Origin: Calliopum simillimum
Lineage: Eukaryota; Arthropoda; Insecta; Diptera; Lauxaniidae
DNA: 64,000 nt
Reading direction: 5' to 3'
Assembly: GCA_951812925.1 (NCBI GenBank)
Contig: OX638371.1
Span: forward strand, 116,583,124 to 116,647,123
In this document: positions 34,366-47,089 of the stretch, piece by piece
Layout: each line of letters begins with the position of its first letter
Position numbering within the stretch: the stretch's first letter is position 1
Position numbers and translations under genes: made by a program
The notes under the pieces: generated by a model
Databases searched by the model: none
Told to the model about the DNA's origin: nothing
What the model saw: only the letters and a program-made list of their open reading frames with translations

Positions 34366-35601
34366 CAAATTTACCACAAATTCAAGAAAATTGAACGAGG
34401 TTTTCAAAAATAATTATAAAAGGGTATAGTAATAGGACCTTTTTCATACTAAAATGGCCGCCAAATTCAAAAAATGGGGAAAAAAATTAAAATATCAACA
34501 TTTACATAAAAGTTAAAAGTTTCCATAAATTGCGTTGTTTATTCATCAGTCCCGTTTGTTGGGCAACGGATTACCCAAATGACATTTGAAATTGAAAATT
34601 GCAGACGCCATGTGATGTGGGCCAGTCCGAACTGCTGCTGATGGATGCAAACTTTGCTGTATGCGAATTTAAAATTGCATTCGTTAAAATGATGGATTGA
34701 TCCATCAGGCGCAAGGTTTGTGCAGCTGAAAATATCCAACGAAAAGAAGATAAATAGTTGTATAGATTGGTTATCTATAGATAGATGCTGATGATAATGC
34801 ATGTACCTATTTGGCAAATGCAAATATACATATTATGTATGTATGTTTTAAGTTCACTTACCCCAAGGGGAAAAAAAGCGCTTGAAATGCCTAAAGGCTC
34901 ATTGTTTTCTTTTCGACATTGCATGTCCTGAAGCTAAGCGTTCTCAAGCACTAGCGTTGATCGCACTAGGATTTGAACCGGGCTACGTTCGTGGGATAGA
35001 AAAAAACATAGTATTACATTACAATCCTATTAGACCTCTAGACCACTGACCTACATGATTTAGAGGCATACATTTTCTGAATGTGACCGCCCAGTGAAAA
35101 AGGTAGCTGATCTTCACTCACAAAATTTAGAAGTAGGTACAGCTAAAAATAAGAGATAGGCTAAACTTTACAGGTTTTCAGTTTAAGTGGACTTCAGTGC
35201 TTAGGCATATACTGAACATTTTACAACTGATTTGTGGTCGATTATCAAATTTCAAATACCAATAAAAGCGGTCTTACCGAACCAGTACCCTGTAAAAATT
35301 TACAAACTTTGAACTTCGATATCTACAAACTTGAGTTTTCCATTTTACGATTTCCAAATGCAATAACTCAGTCAATTTTTAGAATTTTCCAGCGATTGAG
35401 GTGTCATTTTGTTCAAAATTTTTTGTTTGTTTAGAAAATGCAAAAAACGGTTTTTCATTTTCATATACCTATTAAGAAAATTTTTGTACAAAAACACCTC
35501 TCGAAACAGAATTTGATATTTGATTTCTTCCTGCAGCCTTACAGTAAATCATTTTGTATTCAATCTCAATTCAATTCAACAAAAATAAATAATTAAATAT
35601 A
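34366..35601. other. Stretch without recognised gene
   Basis: Holds a TATGTATG microsatellite near 34835 and the pol III-like boxes at 34969-35053 given separately. No other supported feature. Confidence 0.4.
34969..35053 (-). promoter_or_regulatory. tRNA-like pol III A box and B box
   Basis: On the minus strand TAGGTCAGTGG (35053-35043) fits the A box and GGTTCAAATCC (34979-34969) is a perfect B box. The spacing is longer than in a plain tRNA and the T-stem pairs poorly. A decayed tRNA, a tRNA with an intron-like insertion, or a tRNA-derived SINE head are all possible. Confidence 0.3.
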
Positions 35602-36341
35602 AGAGGGTTGCCTTTTATATTTCGGGATTGGGCAACACTATTGTCAATAGCCAAAATCTGGCAACACCATAATAAAGTTTGACATTTTTACCATAAAAGT
35701 ACTCACAACGTTTTGATGTACAAGTGCTATTTGTTTTGTTTACAGTGAGTTAAGAAAATCAATTTTTCCATTGAAAATTTAAGCAATTGATAAATTATGG
35801 GGTTTCCAACGAGAACAAACCTTTTTTACGGCCAGGTGTTCATGCAATATTGAATGTATGCTGGTCCCACTAATGTCTAAGGTTGTCTCAATCTCACGAT
35901 AGGTCACATGACGATCTTGCAATATCAGTTGGCGCACAGCATCAATGGTTTCCGGAACAACAACTGATTTTGGACGACCTTCACGAAATTCGTCTTGGAG
36001 TGAGCGACGCCCACGATTGAATTCATTAAACCAGTTTTTCACAGTGCTAACGGATGGTGCTTCATCGCCATATAAAGGTTTAAGTTCATCGATGCACTCT
36101 TATCGTAATAATCCACGTCGAAAGTTGTGAAAAATGATCGCACAAAAACGTTCACGAGTTAATTCCATTTTTTTGCCAAATTGATTTTTTCAAGTCACTG
36201 TAAGCAACACAAATGATGGTCGTACGTCAAAACGTTCCGAGTACTTTTATGCTAAAAATGTCAAACTTTATTATGGTGTTGCCCGATTTTAGCTATTGAC
36301 ATTAGTGTTGCCCAATCCCGAAACATAAAAGGCAACCTACG
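35602..36341 (-). mobile_element. Internally deleted mariner (irritans type), 740 bp
   Basis: A TA dinucleotide flanks the element on both sides. The inverted ends (left AGAGGGTTGCCTTTTATATT, right, inverted, CGTAGGTTGCCTTTTATGTT) stay similar for about 150 bp. The minus strand encodes only the N-terminal third of a mariner transposase, so the DNA between it and the far end has been lost. Such copies move only if a complete relative supplies transposase. Confidence 0.93.
35779..36168 (-). pseudogene. Mariner transposase, N-terminal third
   Basis: Mariner transposase binds the inverted ends and cuts at TA. From MELTRERFCAIIFHNF the frame runs 129 residues with an in-frame TAA at codon 23. It includes ECIDELKPLYGDEAPSVSTV, KNWFNEFNRGRRSLQDEFRE, GRPKSVVVPETIDAVRQLI, HVTYREIETTLDISGTSIHS and CSRWKPHNLSIA then stop: the two helix-turn-helix DNA-binding units and GRP(R/K) linker. 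The whole DDD catalytic domain (more than 200 residues) is absent. Conservation of this part is high, so the deletion and loss are not ancient. Confidence 0.92.
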
Positions 36342-36862
36342 TAGTAGGAAAAAAAGGGAAAACGGAAAAAGAAAGTAAAACTAAGAATAAATTGCCCGCG
36401 GTGTGAATCGAAGCAGGGTTCATGGCAAACGTGTGTACCGTGTGTGCAAAATTTTTATACGTATTAAACAAATTTTTGTTTTTTTTTATATTTTGTTCTC
36501 TTTCTCTTCTTCTTTTTATTTTAAATATTACTTAAAATATTAAAACAAATATGACTCCCCAATCTGAATTTGCTTTCTCAAGAAGCGCTTGATATTTTTC
36601 CGCATGGGGTTTTTTTTTTTGTTTATTTGAACCTACGTATTTTTCATTGTAACTGTAGGATGTAGCATCATGAAGACTAAAGTATTGTCATAAATTGTTG
36701 GTTTTATGTACTCGTATATTTTGAATACATTTTTTTTAGAATTAGAATTCAAAACAATTAACATAATGTTAAGAAATTTTGCCTTTGAATCAGACCCTAA
36801 AATAAACTTTTCTTTTTGAAAGATATTAAGAGATATTGAAAGATTTTGAAGTTTAAGCCTTC
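36342..36862. other. Stretch without recognised feature
   Basis: AT-rich with long T runs. No supported gene or repeat end. Confidence 0.4.
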
Positions 36863-39253
36863 TAGACGGAGAGCCAGCGCTTGGCTGACCCTCCTCATAG
36901 TATCAAAGCTGAATTTTTTTGTGAGTGTTCTTCCAATAGTAGGTATGAACTTCTGTTCTAGTGAATTCCTGAGAGGTGGTGCCTACGTGAGATATCGGGC
37001 GCAAAAGGTCGAGAAAAGCAGTTTTTTGCAAATATCTCGCTAACGGTTATATCTACAAAAAAATTAGCTGACACAATTTTCTAGCTCATTAAATTTCATA
37101 TCGAAAAGAGGTGCTAATTGTTTTCGCACGACCTATAGTTTAGGAGATATGGTCCAGTGAAATTGGAATTTCCAACCCTACATATAAAATCCATAATTTT
37201 TTTCTTCTAGTCGATTTATTTTTTAGTTTCAAATTATGCACCAAAATTCGAGACCAATTTCACTGTCGTACAAAAAGTTATTCAGGCACATAAGTAGGTC
37301 GCGAAAATTAGTATCTCGCTAACGCTTATTTCTACAAAAAAATGGTGCTCCACAATTTTGTAGCTCAGAAAATTTCATACCAAGATGTGGTGCAAATTAT
37401 TTTCGTATGACAAGCAGTTTAGGAGATATCGTATTTTAAGGTATTTTCCGCATACAAGTGCTCATAGTAATATGAATGTTAATTTTCAAAGTACTCTAAC
37501 TACGCCTACGTCATAGTATCATGGCTGAATTTTTTTGTAGGTATTCTCCTAATAAGGAGTTCTAACTTTTGTTTTAGTTAAATCGTGAGATATGGTGTCT
37601 TCGCGAAATATCGGGTGCAAAAGGTAGAGAAAATCAGTTTTTTGAAAGTTGATTTTGAAATTACTATAACTATGCCTATGTCATGGTGTCATGGCTGCAT
37701 TTTGTTGTGGGTATTCTTCCAATAGTGGGTACTGACTTTTGTTTCAGTCCAACCGTTAAAGGTGCCTTCCTGTGATATCGGGTGCAAACCCGAGAAAATC
37801 TGTTTTTTGAAAGTTGATTTTGAAATTACTATAACTATGCCTACGTCATGGTATCATGGCTGCATTTTTTTGTGGGTATTTTTCCAATAGTGGGAACTGA
37901 CTTTTGTTTGAGTCAAACCGTGAGATGTGGTGCCTTCCTGAGAAATCGGGTACAAAAGTTGAGAAAATCAGTTTTTTGGAAGTTGATTTTGAAATTACTA
38001 TAACTATGCCTACGTCATGGTATCATGGCTGCATTTTTTTGGGGGCATTCTTCCAATAGTGGGTACTGACTTTTGCTTCAGTCAAACCGTGAGAAGTGGT
38101 GCCTTCCTGAGATATCGGGTGCAAAAGTTGAGAAAATCAGTTTTTTGAAAATTGATTTTGAAATTACTATAACTATGCCTACGTCATGGTATCATGGCTG
38201 CATTTTTTTGTGGGTATTCTTCCAATAGTGGGTACTGACTTTTGTTTCAGTCAAACCGTGAGAGGTGGTGCCTTCCTGAAATATCGGGTGCAAGCCCGAG
38301 AAAATCAGTTTTTGTAGAGTTGATTTTGAAATTACTTTAACTATGCCTACGTCATGGTATCATGGCTGCATTTTTTTGTGCGTATTTTTCCAACAGTGGA
38401 TACTAAGTTTTGTTTTAGTCAAACCATGAGCGGTGGTGCCTTCGTGAGATATCGGGTGCGAAAGGTAGAGAAAATCAGTTTTTTAAAAGTTGATTTTTAA
38501 ATTACTATAACTATGCTCGATATCTCGTGAATGCACCACCTCTCACGGTTTGACTAAAACTAAAGTTGGTACCCACTAATGGAAAAATACCCACAAAAAA
38601 ATTCAACCATGATACTATGACGTAGGCGTAGTTATAGTACTTTGAAAATCAACACTCATATTACTATGCACACTTGTATGCGGAAAATACCTTAAAATAC
38701 GATATCTCCTAAACTGTTTGTCGTACGAAAATAATTTGCACCACTTTATGATGTAAAATTTTCTGAGCTACAAAACTGTGGAGCACCATTTTTTTGTAGA
38801 AATAAGCGTTAGCGAGATACTAATTTTCTCGACCTTTGTGCCTGAATAACTTTTTGAACGACAGTGAAATTGGTCTCGAATTTTGGTGCATACTTTGAAA
38901 CTATAAAATAGATCGACTAAAGAAAAAGAAATTATGGATTTTATATGTTGGATCGGAAGGTTCAATTTCACTGGACCATATCTCCTAAAATATAGGCCGT
39001 ATGAAAACAATTAGCACCAATTTTCAATGAGCTTCAAAATTGTGGAAGTTAATTTTTTTGTAGATATAACCGTTAGCGAGATATTTGCAAAAAACTGTTT
39101 TTCTCGATCTTTTGCGCCCGATATCTCACGTAGGCACCACCTCTCAGGAATTCACTAGAACAGAAGTTCATACCTACTATTGGAAGAACACTCACAAAAA
39201 AATTCAGCTTTGATACTATGAGGAGGGTCAGCCAAGCGCTGGCTCTTAGTCTA
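36863..39253. mobile_element. Large foldback element, 2.4 kb, with internal tandem array
   Basis: The outer ends AGAGCCAGCGCTTGGCTGAC (36870) and its inverse (to about 39247) are the tips of arms of roughly 620 bp (to 37485) and 730 bp (from 38518). Arm modules read AATATCTCGCTAACG, CACAATTTTGTAGCTCA and TAGTTTAGGAGATAT, twice per arm, and recur in the 7.4-8.9 kb foldback. Between the arms are direct repeats (37485-38518). The terminal 15 bases, AGCCAGCGCTTGGCT, are themselves nearly palindromic. No transposase coding. Flanking duplication not resolved. Confidence 0.8.
37485..38518. repeat. Tandem array, about seven copies of a 165-170-bp unit
   Basis: Each unit contains ATTACTATAACTATGCCTAC, GTCATGGTATCATGGCTGCA, CCAATAGTGGGTACTGACTT and GAGATATCGGGTGCAAAAG. 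The unit also occurs once, inverted, at the start of the right arm (38518-38640), so the array grew inside one arm of the foldback. Confidence 0.85.
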
Positions 39254-42200
39254 TTCCTTTTTAAAAAAAATTGTAAAAATGTATGATTTATTTAAGCATT
39301 TCAAAGCGTTTGGATAGCCGCTAAAATAATCCTGTTCCTTTTACTCCTTTTACTGAAGTAGGTACCGGCTTTTTTTGATACCGTTTTAAAGATAATTAAA
39401 TTCTGCGTCACAAACAATAAAAATTGTTGACCTAACATAACTATTAAAAAAGTTATATATGGTTGAAGATCAACTTTTTTTGCTTTCGTTCGCGCGCTGT
39501 GTAAAATTTGAAATTTTTGGCTTTTTTAAAGTACATTTTTATTAAAAAAAGTTTTTTGTGGAAAAAGTTTTAATGGAACCTTTAACTTCAGGTAATTGTG
39601 GTTCTTGCTACATTATTTTTTTGAGTTAATGTTAAAAAATTTTGTTTTATATATATTAAATATGTGTTAAAAAATTAAGGTTTTTTATTATTCAAGTGGA
39701 GTTAAAGTATTTTAGGTTGTGCAAGGTTTTCATCTTGTTATGATTTTCTTTAACTATAAACTGTCCATAATAAGTGTTAAAAATTTGGTTGTGCCATGTT
39801 TTGCTCCTTCGGAATTATTAAACTCTTTGTGAGAGAAATTCAGTCGCAATAATCACAAGGAGCAAGTGCAGCCACCAACAATGCAATGATTTTGTTTTCT
39901 TTTGTTTTGTTTGTCTTCGTAAATTTTGATGGACCCTTTTAGTTCAGGTATTTTTGTGATACAAAAGTGGTTTTTGTTTTGTGAAAAAGTGTTTTGTTAT
40001 ATTTAAATTTTTTTTTTTTTGTTCGTTAGTTTAAAATTAAGTGCATTTTGGCTATATACATAGACATATAGTCGTTCCAAAAGTGAGCTCAAACAAAAAT
40101 GTTTTGATTTTAATAAAGAGTACACATTTAAGTTACTTTTTATGAAAAAAAGGGTTGCGGGTTTTTGCGCGGCTGTGAGAAATTTTAATTTTTTTAAGGC
40201 AAACTGACATGTCCAATATGTATGAAAGTGGAGCAAAAAATAAATAAAAAGTTAAATACAGACATATATCATTCATATATCGTTGTTTTAGATAAAAAAC
40301 CGAAAGAAAACATATTTTCGATATTTCGGCCTGCTGTAAAACTCTTAAACTACATCTTGGAAAAACTGTTTTTCATAAGTTTATCATAAAATCATACAAG
40401 AAACAATTTTCTATTGCATCTTAACCCATTATATCCTGTTTTTATGGGTCTTCTTGACCCTTTTTTCCAAAAACTTGGTTAAAATGGGTTAAAATGTTCT
40501 ACAAAAATATTTTTCAGAAAATTTCACTAGGATTCACCAAAGACAGAAATTCTTAAAACTTCAGAATAATGCGTAAAAAATTTGATGACAATTTTCAATT
40601 TCCGTTTTTTATTGCTATTAATAAAAAATTTCACTACATAATGTACAACTGCATAAGTTTTCTACTTTTTTATGCATAATTAACTAAAAAAATAAGTTAT
40701 TATAACTCTCAATAGTCTGGATGAATTAATAGCGTGTTTTGGTATCTAATACCCCACTGTGCGCCACAAGGTACACACTCCCAACTGTACTCAAAATTTC
40801 TTTTTGTTATTTATGTCTTTATTTTTTTTTTTTTTTTTTTTGCACTGGCCATAAAAATTAAACCTTCAGAATAATACCATTCTAAATTTTGTTTTCCTGT
40901 TGATTTTTATTTGTTTCTCCACTTAAAAGCATCCCAGGCAATAGATGACATAGTTGCACCTCGTTGGGTCTTCTATTCGATAAAATACGATTAATAAGAA
41001 ATTACCCATCTGTTGCCTTAGGGTGATTGAGCAATCAAAAAAATGCAATTTCTTTTCAAAATATTGATTTCAAATTCAATTTAAAAACTAATTTTCAAGC
41101 CTTGGACCAATAACAAGAAATTTATTTTCTTTGGTGTTAAAAGTTCAAATCAATCAATAAATTAACCAAATTACAAACGCTTGGGTTCAAACACACCAGA
41201 CTTTGCTGAAACATCAACTGACAGTCCATTGGCGACTCTGACTTAAATATGAAAAAAAAGAAAAAACTGTCGAAGCAATAGACCAACTCTGTGGTACAGC
41301 CGATAATGCTGTCAGTTATTCTCAGTCTCTGCAATAGTCAGTCCGTCAGTCAGTCAAGTGGCACCAAAGTCACTGATGAAATGAAAGAGAAACGAAACGA
41401 AAAAAACGCATCAACACCAAATGATAAACACTCAATTAACTAAAGGAAACAACTTTGGCCCCGACATTCAACTGAAGTGAGAACACATGGCCACAAAGCC
41501 ATAATCATCAATCGGGCAAATCACCACTCAATGTCTCAATTGCCGACTGCTGAGACGGTAATGCACTATGCGGAACGAACATGGCAAAGAAGAGGCGCGA
41601 CGACGACCGACACAGTTGGACAGGCGCAAGGATTGGCAGACACGTTCCAATATACGGACGGGGACGACGCAGTGTGTTCCATTAACAACAATTGCAAGGA
41701 ACACAAAACGATACACAGCGCCGAGCATAGCGATAGAACCAAATGATAGACAGCAGCGGCTCAATAGAGTGCACGGCACGGGGTGCAGCACATATTTTGG
41801 TGGCGGCCATAAGGTGGTGTGGGGTGTGGAAAAGCTTATGGGTATCTTGAAACATCATACGGCATGGAGCAGCCGCCGAAATAACGAGATTTTTCACAAC
41901 AACGCGACATGTAAAACAATCCAGCTGCAATTTTAAGCGCGCAACACTTGCTATGTTGGTAACAACAACAACAGCAAACAACAATATTAAGAGTAACAAC
42001 GTCGTACAATAATGTATTTTGTACCATAATAACAGCAACAACAGCAACAACAACAACTAATTCAATGATAACAACAACAATAGTGAGAAAAACAAGCACA
42101 AGCACTTTAGCCATGGCAACAACTTTTGGCTCAATTATGGGTCAAGGGGAGTGATATAACATTAATGCTAACACATGTAGAGAGCCATTCAGGAATTTAG

Positions 42201-42600
42201 GTGTGGAAGCTATAAAAAGGCTTTCTTGAGACTTTTACTCAAGAAGAAGAAGAAGAAGAAAAAATTAAAACAATAACAGAATCACCTTGGGTCAATAGGA
42301 ATGACTGTCTTCACAGAGATTTCCATATACAAAATAAAATTCGAATAAAACTGCCGTAATCTTTTGAATCAACTAGCCAAATCTTCAAAATTTCAGAAAC
42401 CATTTGATGCATCCGAAACCATTTTAAATACCGAAAAGTGTTCCATTTCGTATCTTTATTTTGCACCTTAAGTGAAACATATCTTCAAAACAACAGAACT
42501 TACGGATAAATAAATTGCAGATCCGAATAATAAGAAGCGAAATTCCAGGAATATTTAAAATTTTAGTATCAATTAAAGCCCGCCATAATGATTTCCCTCT
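39254..42600. other. Stretch without recognised gene
   Basis: Contains a 72-bp TTAACCCATT...AATGGGTTAA palindrome-ended segment at 40421-40492, a GTCAGTCAGT run at about 41337-41356, and CAA/CAG microsatellites at about 41955-42080. Open frames at 41477-42114 on both strands follow the triplet repeats and show no known domain. Confidence 0.4.
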
Positions 42601-42639
42601 AGTACAGGGGTCGGCAAGTAATTTTAGGTGTGGTCGAGA

Positions 42640-43440
42640 TACTGTTGAAAGTAAACTAATATTTTCTATAAGAGATTCTTATACGAGATAAACTTGTATG
42701 TACTTATGTATGTATGTATGTTTGGAACGGGCAAAACTTTTTCTCGAAAACGGCTTCAGCGATTTTAATGAAACTTCGGATAATGCTAGATATTATCATA
42801 CAATGAAGAATGAGCTAGGTTTGAACTTTGTAAATGCTCACCAGGGGGCGTGGCATCGCATTAAATTTTAAATTTAATATGGTCATAACTCGCAAACCAT
42901 ACAAGGTATTTATATGAAGTTTGGTGAACGGGTACGGCTTAATAATACCTTGTAACAGACAAAAAGTGGGTGGGATCTAACAAGTGCCACGCCCACTTTT
43001 CAGCCCTTGAAAGTTTTGTTTCAATTTTACTCGAAAACGACTCCCAACAATTTTGATGAAAATTTAGGAGATGTTACCTCTGCAAACAAGTATTAATATG
43101 TGATATGCCGTTATATTGAGAAAACTCGTTGAAGGGCGTGGCACCGCCCACAAAAATATAATACGGTATAAAATGAAAGCTAATAAAGTAATCATTCTAA
43201 AATTAACTGTGGGGAGCTTACTTGCTATAAGGCATCTCTGATCTGAAAGTGGGCAAAATATTGCCGTTGCGCGTGGAACCTCCCATACAAGTAAAACACA
43301 TTAAATGCTATTTCTCGCAAATGATACAACAAATTTTGATGAAATTTTGTATGCGGATCTGGATCAGGAGTATCTAAAGCATAATAAAATGAAAGCTTTG
43401 TTTAATATTGCCATGCCCAACTTTTTTTATCAAAATAAAA
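42640..43440. repeat. Dispersed repeat of unknown class
   Basis: Begins near a TATGTATGTATG run. It contains CGAAAACGGCTTCAGCGATT, a phrase frequent in insect LINE/Helitron untranslated regions, and repeated GTGGCACCGCCCAC / GTGCCACGCCCACTTTT motifs. Similar GCCACGCCC motifs occur in the DINE-1-like Helitrons at 49.7-52.8 kb. No coding domain or ends found. Confidence 0.35.
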
Positions 43441-45545
43441 ATTTTGGTTAATAACTCAGGCACAAAAAAAAAAATGGAATGAACTGTTTAATCCGTATAT
43501 GCAGTCTTATGTACTTTTTGACGCTGAATCCATCTTCATCAGCAGAACTGTCATTATACCTGCCGGATTTTGAAATATCCTTGCTTGAAGTTGAAGAAAA
43601 CGCTGTGTTCAGTCTTACAGCGTAGCTACAAGAAAAGGTGAACTTCTTTTTTATTAATAGAATCGAACAGTTACACTCTTCCTTATCCAAGTATCTTTTC
43701 GGATTTTTCCTATAGGATTCTTATTTTCCGAGTTATGATCCTTTGAAGATAAGATATTTCAGCTGCCATACAAAAGACGAAATATTTTGGGTGCGTGGCA
43801 TATCCCATTTATTTATTTTATGGCATTTTATTTCACCAAAAAAAAATTTGAGTTTTTGATAGTTTTCTATACCATTCAATGCTTTCCGAGTTTTTTCTTA
43901 TTATTATTATCATCGGTTTATTTGTCATTTTGAAAACATGACCGTTAGAAGTGAAAAGATACAAGTTTCATAACAAAAAATAACTATGAATAAAAACATC
44001 GACTAAAATAATAAGTTTAGATTGTTGTCCGAGCAGGGATCGGTCTCCAGGTACTATTTCTATAAGAGATATTTTAATTCTGAAATTAAAACAAAAGTAA
44101 AGAGATATTATCTACAGACAATTTTTTTTTTTAAATAATTTAAGTATTTTACACAAAAAGAAATTTTTGGGGGCTAGTTTTTAGTCCGAAGTTGGACCGC
44201 GGTCCGTCAGTTTCTGCCCGTTGCTTTATCTAGATATTTTTTGTTCTGACTATGAAGCCTTCGGAGACCGTCGGTTGTCGCAGAAAACTATCAGTTAAGG
44301 CTAGTTGATAGTCCGCCATAGATGTTTTTCCTCTAGTATACATACATAGATATTCTTCGTTTTTAGTTTGAAGCCTTAGAGTGTGCTAGAAAATTATCAA
44401 TATGGTATTAACGTAATACACCTACCTACCAAATTTTTTCAAAATAGCTTCAATGACTTGTAAGATATAATGGGATACAACGAAAAGTGTTGCAAAAAAA
44501 TTTGAGGGGCCTTGAAATTTTCCATCTTACGCGGCCAAAGAAGTTTGACTACAAAAATGTAGGCATGGTTTATAAGCTTGGGGCATTATCAGGCTGTGCA
44601 CCTTCAAAGAAGTTCGAATTATCATGGCAATGAAGTTCGGTATGGAGTAGTGATCAACAATTTTATATTTGGAAAAATGCGTGAAATTGTTTTAGCAAAT
44701 ATTTGATTTCGACTGGATCGTGCCACATTGTTTTCGTGAAAAACGATATATTGAAGGAAGGGTTTATTGAGATCTGTGAAACATTTTAAAAGAAAATTCC
44801 ATAGTGCCAGAAATTATTTTTATTGTAACTTTAAGCAGTCTACTTCTCGAAAACACTCCTATAAGCAATTGCTATGGTTAAAATATCATTGAGTTGAGGG
44901 AATATTGTAACGAAATCCTTATATAAGAAAAAATCCCTGCATATCGTGTAGTTTAATGATTTTATGATTCTTTTTTTTTTTTGTTTTTTCATTATTAACT
45001 TATTCGGCTTTGCCTTATTTGTAGTTGTTGTTCTTCAGACTTTCACCGGTTGCGGTTGTGGTGCACTTTCGGTCACGGTGGTGCTGTCACACAAAACAAC
45101 ATTGGTAACTTTAACAAATGTAGACATTGCAAATTCTCGTATGCATGAGCACAAATCTGTCTGTCTGTCTATCCGAAATTGTTGAACAAATCTGTAAGTC
45201 ATGCATTCGCTTAAGTTTTTTTCTGATTTCTGATGTAGAAAATCAAAAGAACTTTTTTTCCAAGTGTCCATCAAAAGAACTTTAATGGAAAATAACGGTT
45301 TTTATGGTTAGTTTTTAAATTTTTACTCAACATTTACATATTTACATATTTTTCCTCGTAATATGTTTTATGTATCATTTCTTTGCGTTATATGCAAATT
45401 TGTCGCATTTATGTTCAGTGAAACTTTAAATCTTTAAAAAAAATTTAGACCAATTGAATGCATACTCACTGTGTGCATGTATTTTGGGCTACATTTAGTT
45501 TCGGATATTTATTCTTTTCTTAAGTTAAGTTGATAAATTACTTAC
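43441..45545. other. Stretch without confirmed gene; one possible exon
   Basis: An exon-like segment on the minus strand at 43560-43625 is described separately. The rest is AT-rich with no supported feature. Confidence 0.4.
43560..43625 (-). other. Possible 66-nt exon with splice-like borders
   Basis: On the minus strand a pyrimidine-rich acceptor (CACCTTTTCTTGTAG) is followed by 66 nt and a good donor (CGGCAG|GTATAA). The frame through it reads YAVRLNTAFSSTSSKDISKS. The length is divisible by three, as for a cassette exon. The frame stays open beyond the donor (RYNDSSADEDGFSVKKY), so it could equally be a piece of an unspliced element protein or chance. Confidence 0.18.
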
Positions 45546-45596
45546 ATGGGTAGTAAATCTCTGAAAATTGTACCGAAACGTGCCTTTTTTTGTTCC

Positions 45597-45820
45597 TGTA
45601 ATAACCGCTGAAAGTCTTTAATATAAGTTTCAAAACTATATTTCAATATTCCAATTGTTATTTATTTAATAAGCTTTAATGCTCTAAGATGTTTCTCAAA
45701 TCTAATTATTTTCACATTGACAATTTTCTTAAAAATCATTTGACAAAAATATCTTTTATTCGAAGTCGTCAGGTAGCTTTGAGTTGTCTTTACTTTCAGT
45801 AGAGTTGGCAGGTCGCCACA
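45597..45820 (-). repeat. 3' LTR of the Mag-like element
   Basis: 224 bp, identical to 48878-49101. In element orientation it begins TGTGGCGACC and ends GGTTATTACA. Confidence 0.97.
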
Positions 45821-45949
45821 TCCCTCCAATGTTTTTCAGCTTTAGCGTTAATCTAGGTTGGTGGCCTTGGAGTTCCTCATCTAGTGCTTTGACCTGAGTG
45901 GAAGAAATAGATGCACCTTCACTATCGTCAGAGCAGTCCGAAGTTGGAA

Positions 45950-47089
45950 CTTTTTTTCAGATGACTCAAATTACGTCTAAATTCTTTGCCGTTCTCACGA
46001 ACTACAACATCATTCTATTTCCGATATATTACTTCGTATTCATATTCGTCTGAGCCAAAAGTGGTTGTCAGTTTATTCGGGAATATTACATTCTGAAGCA
46101 GCACTTTGTCACCAACACGGATACCGCTTTGCTTGGCACCACGATCTTTATCTCCTCTTTCCCCTCCTTTTTCTTTAATCATTATATCCAAATCTCTAGC
46201 TTCTATATCTAACGCGTCTTTGCTTATGTCATCATGGGATGAAATCTTGTCTTTTAACCGCCTGTTGAACAGCAATTCGGATGGAGATTTTCCAGTAGTG
46301 CCATCTTTGGTTACATTATACATTAAAATGAATTTTTGAATTTCAGTCTTGTAGTTCGCTCCCTGAGCATTTGCAGACGTTTAAGAACCGAGCAATTCAT
46401 ATTTTCTACTTCTCCATTTGTTTGCGGCCAGTAGGGTGGAGATGTAATCAGCTCAATAGCGTTTTCAATGCAATCCTTTTTGAATTCATCACTCACAAAC
46501 TGTCGCCCATTATCTGCTGTGATGGATTTTGGATATCCCAGTCTAAAAAAAAAAATATTCCATTCAGAATTGTTATTATTACATTTGTTGTGATCTTCTT
46601 CAAAAGTTTAAGCTCATGGTATATTGAGAAATAATCGATCACAACAAAGATATGCTCATGATTTGGCATAGGCCCCAATAGATCCATTGCCAGGCATTGC
46701 CAAGGCCTCTCTGGGAAGACACGTCTTGTCATCGGAGCAAGCTTACTTGGTCTTGATACCAACAATCATTCACGGCAGCTTTTTACAAATTTTTCTACGT
46801 CTCTAACAATTAAAGGCCACTATACTTTTGACCAAACCCTGCGTTTCATTACAGTTTCTCCCGGATGGCCTTCATGCGCCAATTCCAGGACTCTTGATCT
46901 CAACGCTGTTGGTATAACAATTTTAGTGCCTCGTAGCAAGATATTTCCTAGTGTGCACAGCTCTAATCGAAATGGAAAAAAAAAATGTTTTTATTATTAG
47001 CTTTCCAGTCATCCGCTTTAACAGCTTCCATAAGTTATGGATCGGAACCATTTTTTTTTTTTTTACAATTTCAAGTATGGTTAACGCTT
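45950..47089 (-). pseudogene. Integrase of the Mag-like element
   Basis: Integrase joins element cDNA to the chromosome. The zinc-binding HHCC region reads AHEGHPGETVMKRRVW, then VRDVEKFVKSCRE with a stop (TGA) where the second Cys is expected. The core has AMDLLGPMPNHEHIFVVIDY (first D), KSITADNGRQFVSDEFKKD (second D, after a frame change at a run of eleven A near 46550) and PYWPQTNGEVENMNCSVLKR (E). The C-terminal part TGKSPSELLFNRRLKDKISS and GIRVGDKVLLQN follows to near the stop. The triad residues survive but the frame is broken in at least three places. Confidence 0.9.

Noticed and set aside
40421..40492. A 72-bp piggyBac-like mini element (TTAACCCATT ... AATGGGTTAA)
   Set aside because: The 10-bp inverted ends could be chance in AT-rich DNA; no internal motif or second copy was seen.
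41477..42114. Cluster of overlapping frames on both strands up to 124 codons
   Set aside because: Driven by CAA/CAG/GTT triplet runs. No recognisable domain, and opposite-strand frames are equally long.
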